Assembly: GCA_030668565.1 (NCBI GenBank)
Contig: DAOVFD010000039.1
Location: forward strand, 1 to 8,765
DNA: 8,765 nucleotides
Source: Microcaldota archaeon
Lineage (GTDB): Archaea > Micrarchaeota > Micrarchaeia > Anstonellales > Bilamarchaeaceae
Direction: 5' to 3'
The position numbers and the translations under genes are program-made. Positions 1 through 5,441 of the stretch are shown one piece after another (position 1 is the stretch's first letter; the number at the start of each line of letters is the position of its first letter). The notes under the pieces were generated by a model. It was not told the DNA's origin and made no database searches. It saw only the letters and a list, made by a program, of their open reading frames with translations.

Positions 1-57
1 TGCCTCTTTGTATTTTCCGGTAGAAATCAGTTTCCTTGCAGTCTCCAGCTCGTCCAT
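1..57 (-). CDS. 5' end of an unidentified leftward protein (partial)
   Basis: An ATG at 57-55 on the minus strand opens a frame that stays open to the window edge. The 19 visible residues read MDELETARKLISTGKYKEA. This is an amphipathic helical start of the kind seen in TPR-like or HEPN-like helical proteins, but 19 residues cannot assign a family. Support for a real gene comes from the TTTATAAA at 81-88. That box reads the same on both strands and lies about 27 nt upstream of this ATG, the distance expected for a leaderless archaeal transcript. No ribosome-binding site is visible, which fits leaderless initiation. The gene diverges from the Lys-rich gene at 133. Confidence 0.45.
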   Translation of the reverse strand, partial: MDELETARKLISTGKYKEA

Positions 58-80
58 AACTATATCTAGCCAGAGGTAGG

Positions 81-88
81 TTTATAAA
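81..88. promoter_or_regulatory. Palindromic TATA box, possibly serving divergent genes
   Basis: TTTATAAA is identical on both strands. On the plus strand its centre predicts transcription start near 110, about 22 nt before the ATG at 133. On the minus strand it predicts a start near 58, right at the ATG of the leftward partial gene. Whether TBP/TFB load in both directions cannot be told from sequence. Confidence 0.6.
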
Positions 89-93
89 GAGTT

Positions 94-103
94 TTATGCA
101 TAA
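94..103. promoter_or_regulatory. 10-bp palindrome between TATA and start site (candidate operator)
   Basis: TTATGCATAA is a perfect palindrome placed between the TATA box at 81-88 and the expected transcription start near 110. The same palindrome occurs at 8431-8440, at the same distance from an identical TTTATAAA. A protein bound here would block the transcription machinery, so a repressor site is a reasonable inference. No binding protein is identified. Confidence 0.5.
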
Positions 104-132
104 TATTATTGTAAGTGTAAAAAAGTGGTAAT

Positions 133-381
133 ATGCCTGAAAGGATGAAAAAGAAGAAAAAGAAAGCAGAGCTGCCCAAAGTAAAGAAGCTTGAAAAGAT
201 GCATCATCCGGTGGAAACGTTTTCAGCAATGTCCAAGAATCTAAACAGGCAATCCGAGGCCGCATTTTCAAATGCCGGTGCTGCGGTCATGCATCTGAGG
301 ATAGCAAAAAATGCAGACGGCCTTAGGGAATATCAGGCTCCTTTGGGAAGCAGATTTTACCAGTTGCTGCGCTCTCTCTGA
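133..381 (+). CDS. Small Lys-rich protein of unknown function (82 aa)
   Basis: I do not recognise a family. The first 25 or so residues are strongly basic, with six consecutive lysines (residues 6-11) and further Lys-rich stretches, which suggests a nucleic-acid or ribosome contact (inference). Residues about 28-82 look like a small mixed domain and end in a helical RFYQLLRSL tail. There is no signal peptide or membrane segment. The ATG at 133 is preceded by GTGGT at 125-129, a plausible ribosome-binding site, and by a TATA box at 81-88 that places transcription start near 110. An alternative ATG lies at codon 5. The promoter is nearly the same as that of the Lys-rich gene at 8465. The stop at 379-381 overlaps the TATA box of the next gene. 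Confidence 0.65.
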   Translation: MPERMKKKKKKAELPKVKKLEKMHHPVETFSAMSKNLNRQSEAAFSNAGAAVMHLRIAKNADGLREYQAPLGSRFYQLLRSL

Positions 382-389
382 TTTAAAAG
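381..389 (+). promoter_or_regulatory. TATA box for leaderless transcription of the 411 gene
   Basis: ATTTAAAAG sits immediately after the preceding stop codon. Its centre is about 26 nt before the ATG at 411, so the transcript should begin at or next to the start codon. The absence of a purine-rich ribosome-binding site before 411 agrees with this. Confidence 0.5.
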
Positions 390-410
390 CATTATCGTTC
401 AAACTTTTTT

Positions 411-902
411 ATGTCTCCTGAGACGTCAGCCGAAGAACCCGTTGACTTATTAAAAATAAAGCCGGAACCCTCAAAAGCAATATATGCCGTCGGGGCTGCG
501 GAAGAATTTCTTGAGAGTGCAAAAGCGAAGTTCAAGTCGGGTGAGCGTGAGGAAGCACTCGAAGATGTTAAAAACGCGATAAGGATAGCATCATCGGCAA
601 TATTATATTACGATGGTTATGTGGCGGGCACACTGGATACAACGTGCTACTATCTCCAGAACCACTATCCCAAAAGATTCCCGACAGACGAATGGAGGAT
701 AATCGAGATAGGAACCAAAACGGGTGTAAGACTGGTTGATGCGGTTCTTGAGAAACTCGGATTAGAGAAAAAGAAGGAAGAGATGAAAGTGGATGAAGTC
801 GGAAGGGCAATAGCGATTGCGAATGTTTTTGTCCAGTCAGTTAAATCAATAGTCATGATTGGGGAGAAACCTGCAGGGGAGAGCACAGTAAAAGAGGAAT
901 GA
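411..902 (+). CDS. HEPN-like helical protein, 163 aa
   Basis: The protein is predicted almost wholly helical. Residues about 28-75 run GAAEEFLESAKAKFKSGERE...EDVKNAIRIASSAILYYDGYVAG, resembling the opening helices of HEPN-domain proteins (sequestration of cells or nucleotides from neighbours), where a small-residue and acidic face packs a four-helix bundle. A second helical pair covers about 105-150. I see no convincing R-x4-6-H ribonuclease motif, so a catalytic RNase role is not supported. The ATG at 411 follows a TATA box by about 26 nt and appears leaderless. The stop (900-902) touches the ATG of alaS with no gap, so the two are almost certainly co-transcribed and coupled. The family call is by resemblance only and the function is unknown. 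Confidence 0.75.
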   Translation: MSPETSAEEPVDLLKIKPEPSKAIYAVGAAEEFLESAKAKFKSGEREEALEDVKNAIRIASSAILYYDGYVAGTLDTTCYYLQNHYPKRFPTDEWRIIEIGTKTGVRLVDAVLEKLGLEKKKEEMKVDEVGRAIAIANVFVQSVKSIVMIGEKPAGESTVKEE

Positions 903-3629
903 ATGATGGACGTTGACAAAAAAGAGCTGAGAAAGAAATTCGCGAAGGAATGGAAAAAACATTATCAGATTAATTCCCTAATCGAAAAAGGATACAAAAG
1001 ACAGAAATGCGGGAAATGCGGAAGGAACTTTTGGAGTATTGAGCAAAGGGAACTGTGCGGAGATGCTGCCTGCATAGGATTCAAATTTATAGGAGACACC
1101 CCTGTCAAAAAGAAGCTCGGATACATTGATACCTGGAAAATCATTGAGAGATATTTCACAAAACACGGCCATGGTTATGTAAAGCCATATCCAACAGTTG
1201 CAAGATGGAGGGATGACCTTTATTTTACAATAGCAAGCATAAACGATTTCCAGCCTTACGTTGTAAATGGAGAACTTGAACCTCCGCACAATCCATTGAT
1301 AGTCCCGCAGCCCTGTATAAGGTTTCCGGACCTTGCAAACGTGGGCGTTACAGGTTCACATTACACAAATTTCGTTATGATTGGACAACATGCATTCAAC
1401 ACAAAAAAAACAGGGCTGTTTTATTGGAAGGATAAGGCACTGATGCACGATATAGAATGCATGAAGGCCCTTGGGATTCCTGAAAAAGAACTGGTTTTCC
1501 AGGAGGATGTTTGGGCAGGGGGAGGAAACTTCGGTCCTTCGATGGAGTATTTTGTGCGTGGCCTGGAACTCGGAAACTGTGTCTTCATGCAGTATGAGGT
1601 GACCCCTTCAGGCAGCAGGGAACTGAAAACCAAGGTAATAGATATGGGTGCAGGTCTCAGCAGGTTTGCGTGGATAACGTCAGGAGACCCGATGAGTTAT
1701 GAAGTGGTTTTCGGTGATGTGATAAAGAAAATGAAAAGGAAAGCGGATGTTGAAATAGACCCAAAACTGCTTTTGAAATATTCGAAAATTGCGGGAAGCC
1801 TGAACATAGATGAAGTTGAGGACATAGAACTGGAAAAGGAGAAGGTTGCAAAAACACTGGGAATGACAAAGCAGGAACTATTCAAAACGCTTGAACCGCT
1901 TCAGGCCCTCTATGCAAGCGCAGACCACCTAGGTACATTGCTGTTCGGGGTAACGGACGGTATGCTGCCGAGTAATTCTGGAGGGGGGTATAATCTCAGG
2001 ATGATTCTCAGGAGGGTTTTCGGATTTTCTGAAAGATATAAACTGGATATGGACTATGGGGAAATAATAACAGGCCATGCAAAACACCTGAATTATATTT
2101 TTCCACATCTTAAAGAGGGCGTCGGCACCACCATTGATGTAATAAGCGAGGAGAAAAAGAAATACAACGCCACGAAGGAAAAGGCACGCATGATAGTTGC
2201 GAATATGGTGAGCAAAGCAAAAAAAGAAGTTAGCGGGGTAAGCAAGAAGGAAAGGGTCGGTGCAGGAAGCATAGGGATGAAAGAATTGATGCTGCTTTAC
2301 AAGAGCAACGGAATTCCTCCGGATTATGTAATTGAAATTGCAAAGGAAAACGGAGTTAATGTGAAGATGCCCGGGAACTTCTACGACCTTATCCGCGAAG
2401 GGGAAGGTGAAACAAGAAAGGAAGAGGAAAAAAGGAAGGTGCTTGTTTCGGAACTGCCTGATTTTCCGAAAACAAAAGAACTTTACTATGACAGGAATGG
2501 AAAATTCAGGGCAAAACTGCTCGGAGTAGTAAAAGGAAAATATATCGTGCTTGACAGGACCGCATTCTATCCGGAAGGCGGGGGGCAGGTAGCTGATACG
2601 GGAAAGATAAACGGTATTCCTGTCGACTATGTTCTAAAGGCCGCAGGAATTATTCTGCATGAGGTCAAGGACGTTTCAAAATTCAGGAAGGGAATGGAAG
2701 TTTCAGGTGAGGTTGATTTGGGAAGGCGAAAGATAATAACAAGGCATCACACTGCAGTACATCTGCTTAATGCCGCATGCAGGGAAATATTGGGTGAACA
2801 TATCTGGCAGGCGGGTTCGTATAAGGATGAGCACAAGGGACAGCTTGATGTTACTCATTATAAGAGGATAACCAACGATGAACTTGAAAAAATAGAGAAA
2901 AAGGTAAATGAATATGTAATGAGGGACATGCCGGTAAGTGTTGAAGTACTGCAGAGAAACAGGGCAGAACAGAGATACGGCTTCAGGTTATATCAGGGTG
3001 GCGTTGTGCCCGGGAAGGAATTGCGTATTGTGAGCATAGGGGACATAGACCACGAAGCCTGCGGCGGAACGCACCATATGATTAGAACTACCGGTGAAAT
3101 AGGTGCTTTCAAGATTGTGAAAAGGGAAAGCGTCCAGGATGGTATTGAAAGAATTATTCTTAAGGCTGGTAATGTTGCAATCGAATATATGCAGGAGAGA
3201 GACAAATTGATAAGGGATGCATCCAATGTTATCAGGGTTTCTGATTCAGAACTTGTCAAAAGTGTTGAAAGATTCTTCAATGAATGGAAACAGCAGAGAA
3301 AGAAAATAGAGGAACTGAGTGAGATAGTGATGCGTTCCGAAGCCAGGAACATAGCTGAGGAATGTGCTTCGGGAAAGCCTGTAGTAAAAATAATAGATGT
3401 TGACGTTCAGCTGCTGAGAAAACTTGCAAAGGAACTGAGCAAAGAAGAAAAATGTGCAGCATGCATAATGAACAAAAAAGGAGATATAATATGCGTATGC
3501 GGCGGGAAGACAGCATATAAGGCAAAAGAATTGCTTGCAAATGCCATAAAACAACTTGGGGGAAACGGTGGGGGGAGTGACAGGCTTGCCTCGGGAAAAG
3601 TGAAAAAAATAAATACGTTCAAACCTTAA
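903..3629 (+). CDS. alaS: Alanyl-tRNA synthetase, archaeal type
   Basis: Cytosolic enzyme that joins alanine to tRNA-Ala and hydrolyses Ser- and Gly-mischarged tRNA. At 908 aa it matches archaeal AlaRS length. An archaeal N-terminal zinc site is visible (C36, C39, C52, C57 in KCGKCGRNFW...LCGDAAC). The class II catalytic core follows, with the archaeal GGGNFGPSMEYF segment at 206-217 and the QYEVTPSGSREL region. The editing domain has both halves of its zinc site: H616 and H620 in HHTAVH, and C720 and H724 in CGGTH. A coiled segment (about 775-820) precedes a C-Ala domain (about 830-908) with the glycine-rich GGNGGG at 886-891. GAGG at 894-897 is the ribosome-binding site; initiation could be at 903 or at the adjacent ATG 906. 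The gene abuts the upstream HEPN-like gene, and its last 11 nt overlap the end of the convergent isomerase gene. Confidence 0.98.
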   Translation: MMDVDKKELRKKFAKEWKKHYQINSLIEKGYKRQKCGKCGRNFWSIEQRELCGDAACIGFKFIGDTPVKKKLGYIDTWKIIERYFTKHGHGYVKPYPTVARWRDDLYFTIASINDFQPYVVNGELEPPHNPLIVPQPCIRFPDLANVGVTGSHYTNFVMIGQHAFNTKKTGLFYWKDKALMHDIECMKALGIPEKELVFQEDVWAGGGNFGPSMEYFVRGLELGNCVFMQYEVTPSGSRELKTKVIDMGAGLSRFAWITSGDPMSYEVVFGDVIKKMKRKADVEIDPKLLLKYSKIAGSLNIDEVEDIELEKEKVAKTLGMTKQELFKTLEPLQALYASADHLGTLLFGVTDGMLPSNSGGGYNLRMILRRVFGFSERYKLDMDYGEIITGHAKHLNYIFPHLKEGVGTTIDVISEEKKKYNATKEKARMIVANMVSKAKKEVSGVSKKERVGAGSIGMKELMLLYKSNGIPPDYVIEIAKENGVNVKMPGNFYDLIREGEGETRKEEEKRKVLVSELPDFPKTKELYYDRNGKFRAKLLGVVKGKYIVLDRTAFYPEGGGQVADTGKINGIPVDYVLKAAGIILHEVKDVSKFRKGMEVSGEVDLGRRKIITRHHTAVHLLNAACREILGEHIWQAGSYKDEHKGQLDVTHYKRITNDELEKIEKKVNEYVMRDMPVSVEVLQRNRAEQRYGFRLYQGGVVPGKELRIVSIGDIDHEACGGTHHMIRTTGEIGAFKIVKRESVQDGIERIILKAGNVAIEYMQERDKLIRDASNVIRVSDSELVKSVERFFNEWKQQRKKIEELSEIVMRSEARNIAEECASGKPVVKIIDVDVQLLRKLAKELSKEEKCAACIMNKKGDIICVCGGKTAYKAKELLANAIKQLGGNGGGSDRLASGKVKKINTFKP

Positions 3630-4335
3630 GAAGTCCTGGTTTTTTCAGGAATTCGAATTTTTCAGGATTTTCATAAAACTCCTTCAGGAGGTCTTCCGAA
3701 CTGAAGTTGTATCTTTTGTTTATTTCATCTGCATTTAGCCTTTCGTTTTTTTCTACAATATAATTTGAGTTCTGAACCAGTTCCCTGTTTTCGGAATAAT
3801 AATATGCAGCACCCCTGTTTTCCCTGAACTTTTCATAAAGTGATTTGAAATCAGTTGAAACAATGTTTGCAAGCAGGAGGTTTTTTTCCGGTGACGGATT
3901 TATTGAAACATGACAGAAGTTCGGAGGAATAATAACAACATCGCCTTCTGATGCGTCAACGATTGAAACAACTGAACGCAGGTTTTCAAGTTCTTCCTGC
4001 AATATGAAAAGAGCTTTCCCTGAAAGAACCTGGTAAACTTCAGGATAGGTCATGCCCTCCTCAGCAACAGGATGGCAGTGCCCGTAAGTCTTTGCAAATT
4101 CACCCGCAGTTATTCTTGCAGGTATTAGTGTTATATCATACCTTAATCCGTTTTTTACGTAAATCTCCCTGAACATGTAATACATGTCAAGGTCCTCAAC
4201 AACATCAATATCATTCATGAGAACGTCTTTCATTTCAGAAAGCTTCCTTGTGGAATACGGATGTTCCTTTCCATTAACAACTAGTTCATTATCAGAAAGC
4301 TCTATCCTGAGGGGATTCTCATAAATCACCGACAT
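3619..4335 (-). CDS. pgiA: Glucose-6-phosphate isomerase, archaeal cupin type
   Basis: Interconverts glucose-6-phosphate and fructose-6-phosphate in archaeal glycolysis and gluconeogenesis. It belongs to the metal-dependent cupin family, unrelated in fold to bacterial Pgi. The cupin metal ligands are visible: H86 and H88 in GHCHP, E99 in YPEVY, and H142 in NFCH, equivalent to the two His, Glu and His of the Pyrococcus enzyme. The GDVVIIPP strand (131-138) is the usual second cupin motif. At 238 aa it is about 50 residues longer than the Pyrococcus enzyme (about 189). Most of the excess is a charged, helical C-terminal extension from about residue 190. The ATG at 4335-4333 lies 17 nt inside the end of the upstream 148-aa gene, so translation is probably coupled. 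Its 3' end overlaps alaS tail to tail. A related sugar-phosphate cupin is the alternative. Confidence 0.88.
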   Translation of the reverse strand: MSVIYENPLRIELSDNELVVNGKEHPYSTRKLSEMKDVLMNDIDVVEDLDMYYMFREIYVKNGLRYDITLIPARITAGEFAKTYGHCHPVAEEGMTYPEVYQVLSGKALFILQEELENLRSVVSIVDASEGDVVIIPPNFCHVSINPSPEKNLLLANIVSTDFKSLYEKFRENRGAAYYYSENRELVQNSNYIVEKNERLNADEINKRYNFSSEDLLKEFYENPEKFEFLKKPGLLKV

Positions 4336-4765
4336 TGTCTATCGCACCCTTGTATTTTCCTATTTCAATCCTTTTTTCCATAGGTTTTTCTGCAAAAACT
4401 TTCTGTTTTTCAAGTTTATAAATGAACATCCTGAGGAAAATGATGAACTCCCTTTCATACACCCCATGCGCATCGAAATCCTTTTCCAGGTTTTCTGTGG
4501 TTTTGATGCTTCCTACAAGAAAAGAAAGGTCTAATCTGTCCTTTTTATCCTCATCAGTGAGATACGCATAAAGCACGTTTCTGATAACCCCTATTTTTTT
4601 CTTAAGCTTCCTGGTATCCCTTCTTCCATTTATTCCGCTGTCTAGGGATAGCATAAGGTTGGCCAAAGTCAGCCAGTCTTCGCTGGCAAGGTCTCTGGCG
4701 AGGTTATTACTAAGGGTATCCTGGTCTCTCATCCTTTTTATTTTGGAGATGATGTTTAAAAACAT
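4319..4765 (-). CDS. Unrecognised helical protein upstream of the isomerase gene (148 aa)
   Basis: No family is recognised. The sequence is mainly charged amphipathic helix: a central KLKKKIGVIRNVLYAYL helix, an aromatic-rich EREFIIFLRMFIYKLEKQ helix near residues 105-122, and a polar tail. There is no signal peptide, and no membrane span is convincing. Its end overlaps the isomerase start by 17 nt in another frame, so it is the first gene of a two-gene unit and may be coupled to isomerase synthesis. The start is uncertain. The first ATG (4765) has no ribosome-binding site. Codon 12 (ATG at 4732-4730) is better placed relative to the minus-strand TATA at 4779-4786, which predicts transcription start near 4756, downstream of the first ATG. 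The true protein may therefore be 137 aa. Confidence 0.7.
   Translation of the reverse strand: MFLNIISKIKRMRDQDTLSNNLARDLASEDWLTLANLMLSLDSGINGRRDTRKLKKKIGVIRNVLYAYLTDEDKKDRLDLSFLVGSIKTTENLEKDFDAHGVYEREFIIFLRMFIYKLEKQKVFAEKPMEKRIEIGKYKGAIDNVGDL
4755..4762 (+). promoter_or_regulatory. Alternative TATA box for the tRNA pair
   Basis: TTTAAAAA would place plus-strand transcription start near 4785. The primary transcript would then include the outer GCCGAGG copy at 4795-4801. This competes with the TATA at 4779-4786, and which one is used decides whether the outer copy is in the RNA. Confidence 0.3.
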
Positions 4766-4778
4766 TTGTTGGTCTTTT

Positions 4779-4786
4779 GTATAAAC
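4779..4786. promoter_or_regulatory. Near-palindromic TATA box between the tRNA pair and the leftward unit
   Basis: GTATAAAC (GTTTATAC on the minus strand) can serve both directions. Rightward it predicts a start near 4809 and a tRNA-Ser leader of about 40 nt beginning at the TGACCGA hairpin. Leftward it predicts a start near 4756, favouring the codon-12 start of the 148-aa gene. Confidence 0.45.
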
Positions 4787-4793
4787 CCTTAAA

Positions 4794-4856
4794 TGCCGAG
4801 GCCAAGCTGACCGACATTTCGGTCATCAGTCCTCCGCTTGCGTTCGCTTGCCGAGG
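4794..4856 (+). repeat. 8-nt direct repeat of the tRNA-Ser acceptor strand
   Basis: TGCCGAGG occurs at 4794-4801 and again at 4849-4856, offset by 55 nt. The inner copy holds positions 1-7 of tRNA-Ser. The intervening segment folds a perfect 7-bp hairpin, TGACCGA (4808-4814) with TCGGTCA (4819-4825), loop CATT. Also, CAAGC (4803-4807) can pair with GCTTG (4846-4850). The segment could be a structured leader or a 55-nt intron at the acceptor stem, since removing one repeat unit leaves the same tRNA. Confidence 0.65.
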
Positions 4857-4861
4857 TCGCA

Positions 4862-4887
4862 TAAAGCGAAAGCGTGAAATCCGGTAG
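4862..4887 (+). other. Expanded D-loop of tRNA-Ser (likely insertion of about 14 nt)
   Basis: The D-loop spans 26 nt where 10-13 would be usual. It contains the tandem hexamer AAAGCG (4863-4868 and 4869-4874) before the ATCCGGTAG that supplies G18-G19. I could not draw a canonical bulge-helix-bulge here, so it may be a small intron with a relaxed motif or a loop retained in the mature tRNA. Confidence 0.5.
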
Positions 4888-4902
4888 TGCGTCGGTCTCG
4901 AA

Positions 4903-4916
4903 CCGGATAAAGAGAA
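4903..4916 (+). other. 14-nt tRNA intron at canonical position 37/38 (tRNA-Ser)
   Basis: Removal restores the loop CTCGAAA closed by TCGGT/ACCGA. A helix of C32-T33-C34 with GAG (4912-4914) is followed by a 3-nt bulge AAA (4915-4917), and cutting after the second A gives A38. The 5' bulge is A36-A37-C4903, cut after the second A. The fourth central pair would be G·A, so the motif is slightly relaxed. Confidence 0.75.
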
Positions 4917-4945
4917 AACCGATCCCTTTGGGATTGTAGGTTCAA

Positions 4946-5041
4946 ACGCTTGAAAACTGGCGTTTTCATGTCCCTGATGAAACCCTTTCGGTTTCATTGG
5001 GCGTAGAGAATTTCGTTCTCTAACGTGCCAGCAAGCTGACA
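4946..5041 (+). other. 96-nt structured intron in the T-loop of tRNA-Ser
   Basis: The T-loop TTCAAAT is interrupted between TTCAA and AT. Because A's flank both ends, the exact boundary may shift by 1 nt either way without changing the product. The ends pair as GCTTG (4948-4952) with CAAGC (5032-5036), then CTGGC (4957-4961) with GCCAG (5027-5031) after a 4-nt AAAA bulge. Inside are a 12-bp hairpin (4973-4984 with 4990-5001, loop CTTTC) and a 7-bp hairpin (5004-5010 with 5016-5022, loop TTTCG). This forms a compact branched fold. Archaeal introns near position 59/60 are known, chiefly from Thermoproteales. Confidence 0.75.
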
Positions 5042-5050
5042 ATCCTGCCC

Positions 5051-5113
5051 TCGGCGTTTTGTTTACAAAACGACGTTTCTGGAACGGTTCGCAGTTTCAG
5101 TTTTCGGCGTTTT
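5051..5113 (+). repeat. 10-nt direct repeat of the tRNA-Ser 3' end
   Basis: TCGGCGTTTT at 5051-5060 (end of the acceptor stem, discriminator and trailer) recurs at 5104-5113, offset by 53 nt. The outer copy can pair as TCGGC (5104-5108) with the outer GCCGA (4795-4799). The segment between holds a perfect 7-bp hairpin, CGTTTTG (5055-5061) with CAAAACG (5066-5072), loop TTTA. Confidence 0.6.
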
Positions 5114-5131
5114 AATTCACCTGTATGTTTT

Positions 5132-5268
5132 GCAGGGGTTGCAGAGTCTGGTCGAATGCGCAGGACTTAAGATCGTCAACTGTTGTGGTTGGCGAGTTTT
5201 GAACGAAGCGTCGTTCAAAGAAATCCTGTGGCTTAGTGCCTTCGAAGGTTCGAATCCTTCCTCCTGCA
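5132..5268 (+). tRNA. tRNA-Leu(UAA) with a 51-nt intron
   Basis: The acceptor stem is GCAGGGG (5132-5138) with CTCCTGC (5261-5267), one G·U pair, discriminator A5268, and no encoded CCA. The D-stem is GCA (5141-5143) with TGC, enclosing GAGTCTGGTCGAA. The anticodon stem is CAGGA (5161-5165) with TCCTG (5224-5228). The loop CTTAAG with A38 gives anticodon TAA at 5168-5170. The leucine-type long variable arm has GGC/GCC around TTAGT (5230-5240). The T-arm is GAAGG-TTCGAAT-CCTTC (5244-5260). The intron lies at the canonical 37/38 position. The gene is 75 nt after tRNA-Ser. No strong TATA precedes it, so the two are probably transcribed together. Confidence 0.95.
5172..5222 (+). other. 51-nt tRNA-Leu intron at position 37/38
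   Basis: The intron contains an 8-bp perfect hairpin, TTTGAACG (5198-5205) with CGTTCAAA (5212-5219), loop AAGCGT. A smaller CAAC/GTTG hairpin lies at 5177-5191. The 3' splice region repeats the tRNA-Ser pattern: C32-T33-T34 pair with AAG, then a bulge AAA (5221-5223) cut after the second A. The fourth central pair is an A·A mismatch. Confidence 0.8.
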
Positions 5269-5441
5269 TTCTTATCTCTAACAGCTCGAAATTAACCTCC
5301 CTAGTTTTGTTTATAAATATATTTCTCGTGGAATAAGCAAGGTTTAAAAATACTATTTTTCTTAATTAACGCTACAAATTCTAGAGTAATTTCTCTGGTA
5401 ATTGAAAATATCCGAGTATTAACTCTCTATAGGGTGGAAAT
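5269..5441 (+). promoter_or_regulatory. Thermosome promoter and leader region
   Basis: This A/T-rich stretch holds two TATA-like boxes: TTTATAAATA from 5310 and TTTAAAAATA from 5343. The second would give a leader of about 70 nt. AGGGTGG at 5431-5437 is a good ribosome-binding site 4 nt before the ATG at 5442. A short inverted repeat, AGAG-N6-CTCT, lies around 5383-5396. I could not identify a known heat-shock operator. Confidence 0.5.

Larger units (their letters stand above)
4850..5056 (+). tRNA. tRNA-Ser(CGA) with at least two introns and an expanded D-loop
   Basis: The acceptor stem is GCCGAGG (4850-4856) with CCTCGGC (5049-5055), discriminator G5056, and no encoded CCA. The D-stem is GCA (4859-4861) with TGC (4888-4890), enclosing 26 nt that include CCGGTAG. 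The anticodon stem is TCGGT (4892-4896) with ACCGA (4918-4922). The loop reads CTCGAA then, after a 14-nt intron, A; anticodon CGA is at 4899-4901. The serine-type long variable arm is TCCC-TTT-GGGA (4923-4933). The T-stem is GTAGG (4936-4940) with CCTGC (5044-5048), and the T-loop TTCAAAT is split by about 96 nt. Every helix, the long variable arm and G73 agree with serine. With introns removed a normal cloverleaf results. Standard tRNA finders are likely to miss or truncate this gene. Confidence 0.87.

Noticed and set aside
2993..3622. Several minus-strand open frames opposite alaS
   Set aside because: They are low-complexity Ser/Phe/Leu-rich shadows of a conserved coding sequence, with no start signals.
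4976..5040. Box C/D sRNA inside the T-loop intron (TGATGA and CTGA)
   Set aside because: TGATGA is sequestered in a 12-bp hairpin and there is no room for guide and D'/C' elements; the folded-intron reading explains the bases better.
4710..5042. 110-codon minus-strand open frame over the tRNA-Ser region
   Set aside because: It lies across a gene whose tRNA helices are clear, overlaps the 148-aa gene start, has no ribosome-binding site, and has a composition unlike neighbouring proteins.
4794..5113. RNase P RNA, SRP RNA or another structured ncRNA
   Set aside because: The characteristic conserved cores of these RNAs are absent, and the whole stretch is explained by a serine tRNA with insertions.
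4794..5268. Permuted or split tRNA
   Set aside because: The 5' half precedes the 3' half for both tRNAs and all stems close in the normal order, so ordinary cis introns suffice.
5130..5336. 68-codon plus-strand open frame starting at the tRNA-Leu gene
   Set aside because: It spans the tRNA-Leu exons and intron and the thermosome promoter; the frame is incidental.
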